A DNA stretch of 64,000 bases from Vibrio japonicus (GTDB lineage Bacteria; Pseudomonadota; Gammaproteobacteria; Enterobacterales; Vibrionaceae). Positions 18,325-27,071 of the stretch are shown in pieces; position 1 is the first letter of the stretch, and the number at the start of each line of letters is the position of its first letter. The position numbers and the translations under genes are program-made. The DNA is taken from assembly GCF_024582835.1 (NCBI RefSeq), contig NZ_CP102096.1:744001-808000 (forward strand), read 5' to 3'. A model generated the notes under the pieces. The model was given only the letters and a program-made list of their open reading frames with translations. It made no database searches and was not told the origin of the DNA.

Positions 18325-18960
18325 ATGAAGAAATGGTTATCATTGGTGCCTGTAGTCTTTCTTACCGCGTGCGCCTATGCGCCTATTTACAACGGTAAGG
18401 AACCCTATCCTGGTACTCAGTTTATGCTGATGGACAGCCCACGCCATACGTTGGACTTTTTTATCGAAAGCATGACTGAAGATCTTATGATCTCAAACAC
18501 TAGCGTCTCGGCTCGCACACCTATTGCAGTGACGTCGTTTGTTGATTTGCAGAATATGGATGCCACTAACTGGTTGGGAAATTCTGTTTCTGAAGGGTTT
18601 ATCCATCAGTTTCAGCGTCGCGGTTTTAAAGTCGTCGATTTTAAAACGACAGGATCAATCCAAGTGACTCAGCAAGGTGACTTTGCACAGAGTAGAGACT
18701 GGAAAGATTTGGCGCAAGAGCAAGAGGTTCAATACGTACTAACAGGCACTATGCTTCGTCAAGAGGGCGGGGTGCTGGTCAATGCACGTGTTGTCGGTAT
18801 GCATTCACGTATTGTTGTGGCAACCGCTCAGGGCTTTTTACCGGCCGATCGTATTGGCCGAGATTTAGATACGCTAAACAGCATTCGAACACAAGATGGC
18901 GTGCTTATTCGCTCTGACCCAACCATTACTCAACCATATACTGTTATTTTGCGTCCATAG
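18325..18960 (+). CDS. flgO: FlgO, flagellar outer-membrane lipoprotein
   Basis: 211 residues. The lipoprotein signal ends in LTAC with the lipidated Cys at 16. A FlgO-domain body follows (VTSFVDLQNMDATNWLGN... VQYVLTGTMLRQEGGVLVNARVV). In V. cholerae FlgO and FlgP stabilise the sheathed polar flagellum and are needed for motility. flgP starts eight bases downstream, so they form an operon. Confidence 0.94.
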   Translation: MKKWLSLVPVVFLTACAYAPIYNGKEPYPGTQFMLMDSPRHTLDFFIESMTEDLMISNTSVSARTPIAVTSFVDLQNMDATNWLGNSVSEGFIHQFQRRGFKVVDFKTTGSIQVTQQGDFAQSRDWKDLAQEQEVQYVLTGTMLRQEGGVLVNARVVGMHSRIVVATAQGFLPADRIGRDLDTLNSIRTQDGVLIRSDPTITQPYTVILRP

Positions 18961-18968
18961 GAGCGAGC

Positions 18969-19400
18969 ATGAAAAAGCTATTACTACTGGTCACCGCACT
19001 CATCATGGTAGGTTGCCAGCCTTTAGGAACGATGCGACCGGATGATTGGCTAACGTCAGTCGGTTATGCAAGCGTCAGCGAACAAAAAGGGCGTAATGAG
19101 GAAGAAAAGCAAGTTCGCGCGATGCGAGCCTCTAAGATTGACGCTTACCGTGAGTTGGCGGAACAGGTTTACGGCATGCGAGTGAGCGGCAGAGCTGACC
19201 TTCAAGATCAAAGATTGGGAACGGAAATCACCTCCGGCGCTGTTGATGGCGTGATCCGAGGAGCGGAAGTCGTACGTAGCTACAAGGTTGGAGACAGCTA
19301 TGTCACTGAACTTCGCCTTGATATAAGAAAGATGGATAGGCTAAGAGATTACGGCGAAGTACAGCAAGTGCCTGACAAGCGGCAGCAAACGCTTTTCTAA
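18969..19400 (+). CDS. flgP: FlgP, flagellar outer-membrane lipoprotein
   Basis: 143 residues with a lipobox MVGC (Cys 16) and an LPP20-like core (YASVSEQKGRNEEEKQVRAMRASKIDAYRELAEQVYGMRVSG split over two strands and a helix). It forms part of the outer-membrane disk associated with polar flagella. It follows flgO by eight bases after an aggagcgagc ribosome site. Confidence 0.94.
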   Translation: MKKLLLLVTALIMVGCQPLGTMRPDDWLTSVGYASVSEQKGRNEEEKQVRAMRASKIDAYRELAEQVYGMRVSGRADLQDQRLGTEITSGAVDGVIRGAEVVRSYKVGDSYVTELRLDIRKMDRLRDYGEVQQVPDKRQQTLF

Positions 19401-19475
19401 TCACCGGAAAATTTTAATCTCCCGATCAAAAAAGCGGCAATGTTTGCCGCTTTAATTTTTTCGTTTTAGTAGTGG

Positions 19476-19901
19476 TTAGGCTTTGATATTGGTACCGAGC
19501 GTGCTGACATTTCGGGTTTGACCTTCCGCTGTATAGGTCATTCCAAGTTTGCCTTGAGATTGCTGCATTAGATTATTCAGTTTATTAAAGCTCGATTGCG
19601 CTCGTTGCAGGGCTTCACCATTTAGCGTGTTTATTTTTTGGCACTCAGCGATGATGGACTGAATTTGCTTTACCAGAGGGCTCAACTCTGGTTCCGTATT
19701 CAGGCTTTCTACATCGGGATGTCGAGCAATCCTCTCATCGGTTACTTTTAGCTGCTCGATGAGTGTGATTTTTTGTTTGGCAACCTGTTCGATATCTTTC
19801 GATACTCGACTGGTAATGGCTAGCTGCTCTTTCTCAAGTATGTGAGAAAGCTCTATCGCATTTTTAAGTTGGAACTCAATTAATCCTTTCAGTGCTGCCA
19901 T
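19476..19901 (-). CDS. flgN: FlgN-type flagellar export chaperone
   Basis: 141 residues, almost entirely helical with heptad-like spacing, as in FlgN. FlgN binds the C-termini of FlgK and FlgL (both encoded at 31-34 kb) and delivers them to the export gate. It lies 18 bases after flgM and shares its sigma-28 promoter. A downstream gcggcaa...ttgccgc hairpin (near 19433-19452) probably ends the transcript. Confidence 0.88.
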   Translation of the reverse strand: MAALKGLIEFQLKNAIELSHILEKEQLAITSRVSKDIEQVAKQKITLIEQLKVTDERIARHPDVESLNTEPELSPLVKQIQSIIAECQKINTLNGEALQRAQSSFNKLNNLMQQSQGKLGMTYTAEGQTRNVSTLGTNIKA

Positions 19902-19919
19902 AACGACTTATCTCTAAGT

Positions 19920-20234
19920 TTAAAAACCACCGAGTTCTTTTTCGAACTTCATAATATTGTCAGCAAGTTTTTCTGGATTAACAGAATACGAACCGTTGGC
20001 GATCGCCTCTTTGATAGCTTCGACTTTGGCTTTGTCAAAACTTGGCTGACTAGCCATTTGGTTATGCATCTCACCCACCGCTTTACCTTGCGGACTGAGG
20101 GAAACAGCGTCTTGAGCAACGGACGACTTTTTAGACGATGCTTCAGTCGTTGCGGTACTATATTCGTTGCGAACAGAATTCCTGTTTGACGTCGTCAAAG
20201 CTTGTCCAGTTCGTATGTTATCAATGCCTGCCAT
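19920..20234 (-). CDS. flgM: FlgM, anti-sigma-28 factor
   Basis: 104 residues with the FlgM pattern: a disordered N-terminal half (MAGIDNIRTGQALTTSN), a VSLSPQGKAVGEMH segment and a C-terminal sigma-binding part (KVEAIKEAIANGSYSVNPEKLADNIM in two helices). It holds FliA inactive until it is exported through the finished hook. It is driven by an excellent sigma-28 site, giving feedback on its own inhibitor. Confidence 0.95.
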   Translation of the reverse strand: MAGIDNIRTGQALTTSNRNSVRNEYSTATTEASSKKSSVAQDAVSLSPQGKAVGEMHNQMASQPSFDKAKVEAIKEAIANGSYSVNPEKLADNIMKFEKELGGF

Positions 20235-20272
20235 ATGTGAGCCTTTTATAAGATTAGAAACCTGTACTGACG

Positions 20273-20299
20273 CTATCGGCCAACATACAAATAACTTTA
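20273..20299 (-). promoter_or_regulatory. sigma-28 (FliA) promoter of flgMN
   Basis: On the minus strand: TAAAGTTA, exactly 11 bases, then GCCGATAG. Nearly identical to the consensus TAAAGTTT-N11-GCCGATAA. About 40 bases before flgM. Confidence 0.9.
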
Positions 20300-20311
20300 G
20301 TCACTTTTTAC

Positions 20312-20376
20312 GGTTACTCAGAAGTACGGTTACTCAGAATTAGGGTTACTTAGAATGATAGTTGCTTAGAAGATGA
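20312..20376. repeat. degenerate 16-bp tandem repeat between flgA and flgM
   Basis: Four head-to-tail copies of about 16 bp: GGTTACTCAGAAGTAC, GGTTACTCAGAATTAG, GGTTACTTAGAATGATA, then GTTGCTTAGAAGATGA, which enters the flgA 3' end and includes its stop codon. It lies just upstream of the flgM sigma-28 site. Confidence 0.8.
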
Positions 20377-21109
20377 CGGTAACTTCTGAAATCCCAGTGA
20401 CACGTCCTTCAATTATACGGTTGGATTTACTATTTTTCACTCTAATCTGCTCGCCGTGCGTGCCATCAGTCAGAGCTACCCCTTTGGTTGTAATGGTCAT
20501 CCCCGATTTCACGGCCTTAATGGTTACAGACTCGCTACGGCATACGATACAAATGTCGTTTGCTTCGATCGCGTCTCCGGTGCGTAAATTCTTTTTCACT
20601 TTTGCACCTATCACAGCCTCTATAGAGGAAAAGCCTTGCCGTCTAAAGCGTTGCAAGTCTACCATGCTGACGGTAACGTCATGCGCAGAAATAATTTGTC
20701 CACGAGAAAGGTTAGTCGTTAGCGTAACTTGTGGTCCTGTTCGAGTGATTCGGACAGGAACATAAACGCGCCAATTGTCTTCCGTACATTCAACAAGAAC
20801 AGTGATATTACTGGCATTGGGATTGGTGGAACTTGAAGAGCTTTCTAGCCCTGAAGGGCAGTCCGTAGCAAATATTCTTTGGTCAATATTTGCGGCAGTG
20901 GTTTCAAGTGAGCCACCCGCTGGGCTTTCTATCGTTGCAGCAATGTAAGCCTCAGCCGCACGTTGGATATTGGCGATCTGAGAACCTGTCGCGGCAGACG
21001 CTGAAAAACTAAAGAAAAATAGGACACAGCCGATAGACTTGAAAAGTAATTTATTGAAAGATCTACGGGTAGTGGAAAATGAGTATTGGACTCTTTTAAG
21101 ATACATCAT
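20366..21109 (-). CDS. flgA: FlgA, P-ring assembly chaperone
   Basis: About 247 residues. A basic N-terminus and hydrophobic signal (LLFKSIGCVLFFFSFSASA) precede a periplasmic domain and a SAF domain (LSRGQIISAHDVTVSM), with the usual GMTITTKGVALTDG...IRVKN end. FlgA helps FlgI form the P-ring. The frame is open to a TTG at 21160. I chose the ATG at 21109 because it has a GAGA-containing upstream region and avoids an untypical extension, but this start is uncertain. It is divergent from cheV and upstream of flgMN on the same strand. Confidence 0.9.
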   Translation of the reverse strand: MMYLKRVQYSFSTTRRSFNKLLFKSIGCVLFFFSFSASAATGSQIANIQRAAEAYIAATIESPAGGSLETTAANIDQRIFATDCPSGLESSSSSTNPNASNITVLVECTEDNWRVYVPVRITRTGPQVTLTTNLSRGQIISAHDVTVSMVDLQRFRRQGFSSIEAVIGAKVKKNLRTGDAIEANDICIVCRSESVTIKAVKSGMTITTKGVALTDGTHGEQIRVKNSKSNRIIEGRVTGISEVTVIF

Positions 21110-21184
21110 TCTATTTCTCGTAATTTTCATGGCATTACGTAGACTATCATTTTTTGGCAAAAAGTTTGAATTGGAGAAGAGCTT

Positions 21185-22111
21185 ATGACGGGTATTCTTG
21201 ACTCAGTGAATCAGCGTACTCAACTCGTCGGTCAAAACCGATTAGAACTCTTAACGTTTCGTCTGATGGGACGCCAGCGTTATGGCATTAACGTATTTAA
21301 GGTAAAAGAGGTTCTACAGTGTCCTAAGCTTACAGCAATGCCAAACTTGCATCCTTTAGTGAAAGGGATCGCGCACATTCGTGGCCATACTGTTTCCGTT
21401 ATTGATTTGAGTTTAGCGATTGGCGGTCGACCGACCACGGACATTGATAAAGCGTTTGTGATTATTGCGGAGTTTAACCGTTCCATTCAGGCATTCTTAG
21501 TCTCCTCAGTTGAGCGAATTGTTAACATGCATTGGGAAGCGATTCTTCCACCACCAGAAGGTGCGGGTAAAGCCAACTACCTGACCGCGGTGACTAATAT
21601 TGATAATGAGCTCGTTGAAATTCTGGATGTAGAGAAAATTCTCGCTGAAATTGCGCCAGTTGATGAAACGATGGACTCAACCATCGGTGAAGAAATCGCA
21701 CAAGCTGAAGTCGAAAAGAACATTGTTCGTCGTATCCTGATTGCGGATGATTCGACAGTAGCAAGAAAGCAGGTGGAGCGAGCAATCACCTCACTTGGTT
21801 TTGAAGTGGTTTCCGTCAAAGATGGTAAAGATGCTTACGAAAAACTGCTGGAAATGGCTAAGTCGGGCAGTGTTTATGAGCAAATCTCGTTAGTGATCTC
21901 TGACATCGAAATGCCAGAAATGGACGGTTACACGCTCACCGCTGAAATTCGACGTAACGCGGATTTGAAAGATCTCTATGTTATTCTTCACTCTTCCTTG
22001 AGTGGTGTCTTTAACCAAGCGATGGTCGAACGTGTGGGCGCAAACTCTTTTATTGCAAAATTTAACCCAGATGAGCTTGGTAATGCAGTGAAATCTGCAC
22101 TTACAGAATAA
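21185..22111 (+). CDS. cheV: CheV, CheW-REC chemotaxis coupling protein
   Basis: 308 residues. A CheW-like domain covers about residues 15-165 (ELLTFRLMGRQRYGINVFKVKEVL). It is followed by a response-regulator receiver (about 180-305) with acidic pair DD in LIADDST, the phospho-acceptor Asp in ISDIEMPEMDG, and a lysine near the end (FIAKFNPDEL). It couples receptors to CheA and adapts by phosphorylation. A GGAG ribosome site precedes the ATG, and cheR starts ten bases after it. Confidence 0.96.
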   Translation: MTGILDSVNQRTQLVGQNRLELLTFRLMGRQRYGINVFKVKEVLQCPKLTAMPNLHPLVKGIAHIRGHTVSVIDLSLAIGGRPTTDIDKAFVIIAEFNRSIQAFLVSSVERIVNMHWEAILPPPEGAGKANYLTAVTNIDNELVEILDVEKILAEIAPVDETMDSTIGEEIAQAEVEKNIVRRILIADDSTVARKQVERAITSLGFEVVSVKDGKDAYEKLLEMAKSGSVYEQISLVISDIEMPEMDGYTLTAEIRRNADLKDLYVILHSSLSGVFNQAMVERVGANSFIAKFNPDELGNAVKSALTE

Positions 22112-22121
22112 AGAGAAATTA

Positions 22122-22949
22122 ATGACAGCAATAACTATTAGCGATCAAGAGTATCGCGATTTTAGCCGTTTTCTAGAGTCTCAATGTGGCATCGTGCTAG
22201 GGGATAGTAAACAGTACTTGGTCCGTAGTCGTCTGAGCCCTTTGGTAAGCAAATTCAATCTGGGTTCGCTGTCTGATTTACTAAGAAATGTTGTGACAGG
22301 ACGAAATCGTGAGCTGCGTATTGCGGCGGTTGACGCTATGACAACCAATGAAACGCTGTGGTTTCGTGACACATATCCGTTTACTGTTTTAGCTGACAAG
22401 TTATTGCCTGAAATGGCGGCAAATAAACGCCCGATTAAGATTTGGTCAGCGGCAAGTTCCTCTGGCCAAGAGCCGTACTCTATGGCAATGACAGTGTTGG
22501 AGACGCAACAGCGAAAGCCGGGGATGCTATCGAGCGTTTCCATTACCGCTACGGATATTTCAACCAATATGCTTGATATGTGTCGAGCAGGTGTCTATGA
22601 CAGTCTTGCGTTAGGTCGGGGGTTGTCACCTGACCGCCGTCGTACATTCTTTGAAGACGCGGGTGATGGCCGAATGAAGGTCAAAGATAACGTTAAGCGA
22701 TTAGTGAACTTCCGCCCGCAAAACTTAATGGACAGTTATGCGCTGCTAGGCAAATTTGACATCATTTTCTGTCGAAATGTACTCATTTACTTTTCGCCAG
22801 AGATGAAATCGAAAGTGTTGAACCAAATGGCTAACAGCTTGAATCCAGGTGGATACCTGTTGCTTGGTGCCTCGGAGTCGTTAACCGGGTTGAGCGACCG
22901 TTTCGAAATGGTGCGATGTAATCCCGGCATCATATATAAGCTCAAATGA
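22122..22949 (+). CDS. cheR: CheR, chemoreceptor methyltransferase
   Basis: 275 residues. An N-terminal helical domain (YRDFSRFLESQCGIVL) is followed by the SAM-dependent methyltransferase fold: TTNETLWFRD, IWSAASSSGQEPYS and IIFCRNVLIYF. It methylates receptor glutamates, so it partners CheB for adaptation. The cheV-cheR pair sits immediately before the flgB operon and ends in a good terminator. Confidence 0.97.
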   Translation: MTAITISDQEYRDFSRFLESQCGIVLGDSKQYLVRSRLSPLVSKFNLGSLSDLLRNVVTGRNRELRIAAVDAMTTNETLWFRDTYPFTVLADKLLPEMAANKRPIKIWSAASSSGQEPYSMAMTVLETQQRKPGMLSSVSITATDISTNMLDMCRAGVYDSLALGRGLSPDRRRTFFEDAGDGRMKVKDNVKRLVNFRPQNLMDSYALLGKFDIIFCRNVLIYFSPEMKSKVLNQMANSLNPGGYLLLGASESLTGLSDRFEMVRCNPGIIYKLK

Positions 22950-22969
22950 TAAGTATCTGATTTACGTTA

Positions 22970-22997
22970 AGCCCAGCGATTTTAGCTGGGCTTTTTT
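22970..22997 (+). terminator. cheVR terminator
   Basis: AGCCCAGC / GCTGGGCT stem, 7-base loop and TTTTTT. Confidence 0.9.
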
Positions 22998-23149
22998 GTT
23001 CACATTTAAGGCGATTTTCTTCTGTTATACTGACAGCGACATTCCAGCCTTGATAGCAATCACACTTAAAAACTTGGCGTATTTATTGCTCCGTGCCTAT
23101 TGGTGATAGTTTTAATAAGTACGTCATTCACGCATGGTTTTTTTAAATT

Positions 23150-23165
23150 TGGTACGCTAATTGCT
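23150..23165 (+). promoter_or_regulatory. sigma-54 promoter of the flgB operon
   Basis: TGGTACGCTAATTGCT with GG-N10-GC spacing, about 45 bases before flgB. It probably drives flgBCDE. Confidence 0.85.
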
Positions 23166-23209
23166 TACTCTTTTAATAATAACGGTCAGTTCTTTGTGTA
23201 GAGGTTCAT

Positions 23210-23605
23210 ATGACTATTTCTTTCGATAAGGCTCTCGGGATTCACCAACATACCGTTGGATTGCGTGAGCGCAATGCTGAAGTGATGTCCACTAACATTG
23301 CTCAGGCGAATACGCCTGGATACAAATCGAAAGGGATGGACTTTAAAAAGGCACTGCAGGCGGCAACATCAGAGGCAAGCGTTGGACTTCAACGTACTGA
23401 TGGTCGGCATATTCCTGCCTCTTCACGAATGACAGGGGAAGTGATGTATCGTCTTCCAACTCAACCTGACACTGGTGATGGCAATACGGTCGATGTGGAT
23501 CTTGAGCGTAACTTGTTTATGCAAAACCAAATCAGACACCAAGCATCACTAGACTTCTTAGGAAGTAAGTTCAAAAACTTAACCAAAGCAATCAAAGGGG
23601 AATAA
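23210..23605 (+). CDS. flgB: FlgB, proximal rod protein
   Basis: 131 residues with the rod-protein start (LRERNAEVMSTNIAQANTPGYKSKGMDF) and amphipathic C-terminal helix (MQNQIRHQASLDFLGSKF). It forms the proximal rod in the periplasm and is secreted through the flagellar export gate without a signal peptide. First gene of the rod-hook operon. flgC follows after four bases. Confidence 0.97.
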   Translation: MTISFDKALGIHQHTVGLRERNAEVMSTNIAQANTPGYKSKGMDFKKALQAATSEASVGLQRTDGRHIPASSRMTGEVMYRLPTQPDTGDGNTVDVDLERNLFMQNQIRHQASLDFLGSKFKNLTKAIKGE

Positions 23606-23609
23606 TTAG

Positions 23610-24026
23610 ATGAGCTTATTTAATGTATTCAATGTAACTGGTTCTGCCATGAGCGCTGAATCTGTTCGTCTAAATACGACCTCTAGCAACTTGGCGAATG
23701 CAGACAGTATCTCTAGCTCAGCGAAAGACACTTACAAGGCTCGCCATGCTGTATTTGGTGCTGAGTTAAGTAAAGCAAAGTATGGGCGTGAACATACTGT
23801 GCCAGTGAAGGTGATGGGGATAGTAGAAAGCGATAAGCCACTGAATGCGGAATATAACCCTGATCATCCGCTCGCGAACAATGAAGGTTATATCTATAAA
23901 CCGAACGTTAACGTGATGGAAGAAATGGCTAATATGATTTCTGCTTCTCGCTCGTACCAAACGAACGTGCAAGTGGCAGATGCAAGTAAACAAATGCTGC
24001 TGCGTACGCTGCAGATGGGTCAATAA
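23610..24026 (+). CDS. flgC: FlgC, proximal rod protein
   Basis: 138 residues. The N-terminal ANDTP-type motif is SVRLNTTSSNLANADSISSS and the C-terminal ring motif is VMEEMANMISASRSYQTNVQVADASKQM, split by a variable middle. Proximal rod subunit working with FlgB and FlgF. Confidence 0.97.
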   Translation: MSLFNVFNVTGSAMSAESVRLNTTSSNLANADSISSSAKDTYKARHAVFGAELSKAKYGREHTVPVKVMGIVESDKPLNAEYNPDHPLANNEGYIYKPNVNVMEEMANMISASRSYQTNVQVADASKQMLLRTLQMGQ

Positions 24027-24043
24027 GGATAAGGAGGTAACGT

Positions 24044-24754
24044 ATGGCCGGTGACATTAATAATGTTGGTCAAAACAGCTTGTCCTATATCGACCAGCTT
24101 AAACAGCTTCAAGAGAAGAATAAGCCGGATGAGATTACGGGTAAGCAAGACCTGAAACAAGAGGACTTCTTATCATTGCTCACCAAGCAACTCGCTCAAC
24201 AAGATCCGTTTAAGCCGGTTAGCAATGACCAGATGATTGCGCAAATGGCGTCATTCGCAACCGTAGACGGTATTGGCAAAATGAACAACCAGTTTGAAAC
24301 TTTGAATGCTTCGATGACGTCAAATCAAGCACTTCAGGCTTCATCACTTGTTGGTCGTGATGTCTTAGTACCGGGTGCTGCGGGTGTTAAAAAGGATGAC
24401 GGTGGAATGGCCGCGATGGTTAAGCTCCCTCAATCTGTCGACAATTTGATGGTGAGGGTTGAAGACCAAATGGGCCAGCTTGTCCGAACCTTTGATGCAG
24501 GTGCGTCGCCAGCGGGTGACAATCGTGTTGAATGGGACGGCAAAGACCAAAACGGTAATCCATTGCCAGCAGGCAAATACAAGGTGAAAGCCGCAGGTTT
24601 GCTGGAAGGGGAGAGCAAAGAGTTTGAGGTTTCAACGTATGCAAACGTCAACAGTGTTCTTCTTGGTAAAGGTGATGGAAACGTACTGCTCAATCTGGCT
24701 GGTTTTGAGTCGCCAGTTCGACTTGCTGAAGTACTAGAAGTTGGTAAAGCGTAG
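24044..24754 (+). CDS. flgD: FlgD, hook cap (scaffold) protein
   Basis: 236 residues. The N-terminal export and capping segment is QEDFLSLLTKQLAQQDPFKPVSNDQMIAQMASF. A FlgD Ig-like and Tudor-type core follows (VEWDGKDQNGNPLPAGKYKVKAAG, read as a beta hairpin repeat). It caps the growing hook and is later discarded. A strong AAGGAGG site precedes the ATG. Confidence 0.97.
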   Translation: MAGDINNVGQNSLSYIDQLKQLQEKNKPDEITGKQDLKQEDFLSLLTKQLAQQDPFKPVSNDQMIAQMASFATVDGIGKMNNQFETLNASMTSNQALQASSLVGRDVLVPGAAGVKKDDGGMAAMVKLPQSVDNLMVRVEDQMGQLVRTFDAGASPAGDNRVEWDGKDQNGNPLPAGKYKVKAAGLLEGESKEFEVSTYANVNSVLLGKGDGNVLLNLAGFESPVRLAEVLEVGKA

Positions 24755-24797
24755 CTCTTTATAAAGTAGATATGCTAGCTAGATAGGAGATTTTGGA

Positions 24798-26102
24798 ATG
24801 TCATATGTTGCATTAAGCGGTCTATCTGCCGCACAGTTAGATTTGAACACAACGAGTAATAACATCGCCAACGCCAATACTTACGGCTTTAAAGAGTCAC
24901 GTGCAGAATTTGGTGATGTTTACTCTAATTCACTGTTTACCAACGCGAAAACAACACCAGGTGGTGGTGTTCAGGCGCAGAAAGTTGCTCAGCAATTTCA
25001 TGAAGGTTCAAGTGTTTATACAAACAACCCAATGGATCTGCGCATCAGTGGTACAGGCTTTTTTGCAGTCGCTAAAGATCGCTTAGCCCCAGTTACAAAC
25101 GAGCTAACACGTAATGGTGCTTTTCACCTAAATAAAGATAACTACATGGTGACATCGAATGATGAATTTCTGCTGGGTTATCAGGTGAACGAAGAAACTG
25201 GCGATGTACTCTCTTATGAGCCATCACCGATTAACATTCCAAAAGAATTTGGTAAGCCAAAGCAAACGTCCAATATTGAGGTTGGCGTGAATTTACCAGC
25301 AAGTGGTGAGTTACGTGATCCTGCGCTGTTTGATTACACTGATCCAGAAACCTATAACCGTTCGACGTCCTCGACGATTTATGACTCTATGGGACAGTCG
25401 TACAAGCTTACTACGTACTACCTAAAAGATCAGACTCAGCCAAACACATGGCAAACTTACTACACTGTGACTGATAGTGCGGGTGAAAAGCCGATCAACA
25501 TTGCTGGTGGTGATGCAACCTCGCCATCGGGCCATGTTGGACATACCATGAAGTTTTACAATGATGGCACTTTAGCAAGTATCAATAATGGCCAAAACGT
25601 TGTATCTGAAGCGTTGGGTGCTGGAGCTAACCCGGTTGAACTTAATGGTGCCGACGCAACACAAGTCTTGTCGTTTGGCCTTAGCGATGCGACTCAATTT
25701 GCCGCTCCTTTTGAGCTGACCAAATTCGATGAAGATGGCGCAACCACAGGTTTCTTAACCAAAGTGGACTTTGACGAGAATGGTAGTGTCCTAGGCACAT
25801 ACTCAAACGGAGAAAACATCACTCTTGGGCGTGTTGCTCTAGTGCGTGTTGCCAACGAGCAAGGTCTGGATAAGAAGGGTGGTACGCAGTGGGATTCAAC
25901 ACAGTTCTCTGGTGATAAGATCTGGGGTGAATCGAACAAAGGTTCTTTTGGCTCCATTAATAGCGGTACCTTGGAACAATCTAATATCGATATGACTCAA
26001 GAGCTGGTTGATTTGATCTCTGCTCAACGTAACTTCCAAGCGAACTCTCGTTCATTAGAAGTGCACAACCAAACTCAGCAAACAATCCTACAAATTCGAT
26101 AA
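24798..26102 (+). CDS. flgE: FlgE, hook protein
   Basis: 434 residues, typical for Vibrio hook protein. N-terminal SGLSAAQLDLNTTSNNIANANTYGFKESRAEF and C-terminal GTLEQSNIDMTQELVDLISAQRNFQANSRSLE are the axial-family ends, with variable surface domains between. It polymerises into the universal joint. An inverted repeat but no clear terminator follows, and a new sigma-54 promoter starts the next group. Confidence 0.97.
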   Translation: MSYVALSGLSAAQLDLNTTSNNIANANTYGFKESRAEFGDVYSNSLFTNAKTTPGGGVQAQKVAQQFHEGSSVYTNNPMDLRISGTGFFAVAKDRLAPVTNELTRNGAFHLNKDNYMVTSNDEFLLGYQVNEETGDVLSYEPSPINIPKEFGKPKQTSNIEVGVNLPASGELRDPALFDYTDPETYNRSTSSTIYDSMGQSYKLTTYYLKDQTQPNTWQTYYTVTDSAGEKPINIAGGDATSPSGHVGHTMKFYNDGTLASINNGQNVVSEALGAGANPVELNGADATQVLSFGLSDATQFAAPFELTKFDEDGATTGFLTKVDFDENGSVLGTYSNGENITLGRVALVRVANEQGLDKKGGTQWDSTQFSGDKIWGESNKGSFGSINSGTLEQSNIDMTQELVDLISAQRNFQANSRSLEVHNQTQQTILQIR

Positions 26103-26130
26103 TTTTTAGGCATTATTTGAATGATATTGA

Positions 26131-26171
26131 TGGCAAGCGGGTGGCAATAACTCGCTTGCCATTGTTGCCAC
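26131..26171 (+). repeat. overlapping inverted repeats after flgE
   Basis: TGGCAAGCG (26131-26139) pairs with CGCTTGCCA (26153-26161). GTGGCAA (26141-26147) can pair with TTGCCAC (26165-26171). The two stems interleave, so they are alternative structures or a pseudoknot. There is no T-run. Confidence 0.6.
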
Positions 26172-26251
26172 CTGAGGCAAATTCCTTCGCATACATCCTT
26201 CTTTTTCTCCGTTTTCAATGTAATTTATTGAAATATATAGATATAAATTAT

Positions 26252-26267
26252 TGGCACATCAATTGCT
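26252..26267 (+). promoter_or_regulatory. sigma-54 promoter of the flgF operon
   Basis: TGGCACATCAATTGCT, an almost perfect TGGCAC-N5-TTGCT, 37 bases before flgF. It would serve flgFGHIJ. Confidence 0.92.
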
Positions 26268-26303
26268 TTAATTGATCCGAATTGTGATTGTTGGAGCAAG
26301 TTT

Positions 26304-27053
26304 ATGGATCGCGCACTCTTTCTCGCTATGAGCGGTGCCAAACAAAATATGCAGGCATTGCAGCTTAGGGCAAACAACCTGGCAAACGTCAGTACGACAG
26401 GTTTCCGAGCTGATCTCGCACAAGCTCGCTCTATGCAGGCTTACGGCGAAGGTTTACCTAGCCGAGTGTTTAGCATGACAGAGCGCCCAGGCCACAACTT
26501 CCAACAAGGTAGTGTCATTACCACAGGTCGTGATTTAGATGTCACGATACAAGGCGATGGTTGGATGTCGGTACTCGACAAGACAGGCAAAGAAGGTCTT
26601 ACCCGAAATGGTAACCTGAAAATTGATGTTAATGGATTACTGACCAGCGGCAATGGAAACCTAGTATTAGGTGAAAACGGCGCACCAATCACACTGCCTA
26701 TCCCTGTTAGCAAAGTAGAAATCGGTACAGATGGCACGATCTCCGTGGTTCCCCAAGGTGCGCCTGCGGATGCGATGGAAATTGTTGATCGTATCAAGCT
26801 AACTCGCACCAACAACCAATCACTATTCAAAGATGTTAACGGCTTATTCCGAGCAAAAGATCCTACTGCAGCATATGAAGCAGATGCGGGTGTCAAACTG
26901 CTTACTGGTGCAATTGAAGGCAGTAACGTCAATGCCATTGGTGAAATGACGAGCCTTATTGACCTTCAACGCCAGTTTGAAATGCAGGTCAAGATGATGA
27001 GCACAGCAGAAGAGATGGACAAAGCGTCTGACTCTCTGCTTCGTATGAGCTAA
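26304..27053 (+). CDS. flgF: FlgF, proximal rod protein
   Basis: 249 residues. Rod-family ends are present (MSGAKQNMQALQLRANNLANVSTTGFRADL; EGSNVNAIGEMTSLIDLQRQFEMQVKMM), with a D1-type core between. First gene after the second sigma-54 promoter, with a GGAG ribosome site. Confidence 0.97.
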   Translation: MDRALFLAMSGAKQNMQALQLRANNLANVSTTGFRADLAQARSMQAYGEGLPSRVFSMTERPGHNFQQGSVITTGRDLDVTIQGDGWMSVLDKTGKEGLTRNGNLKIDVNGLLTSGNGNLVLGENGAPITLPIPVSKVEIGTDGTISVVPQGAPADAMEIVDRIKLTRTNNQSLFKDVNGLFRAKDPTAAYEADAGVKLLTGAIEGSNVNAIGEMTSLIDLQRQFEMQVKMMSTAEEMDKASDSLLRMS

Positions 27054-27071
27054 TAAATTTAGGAGATTGTT

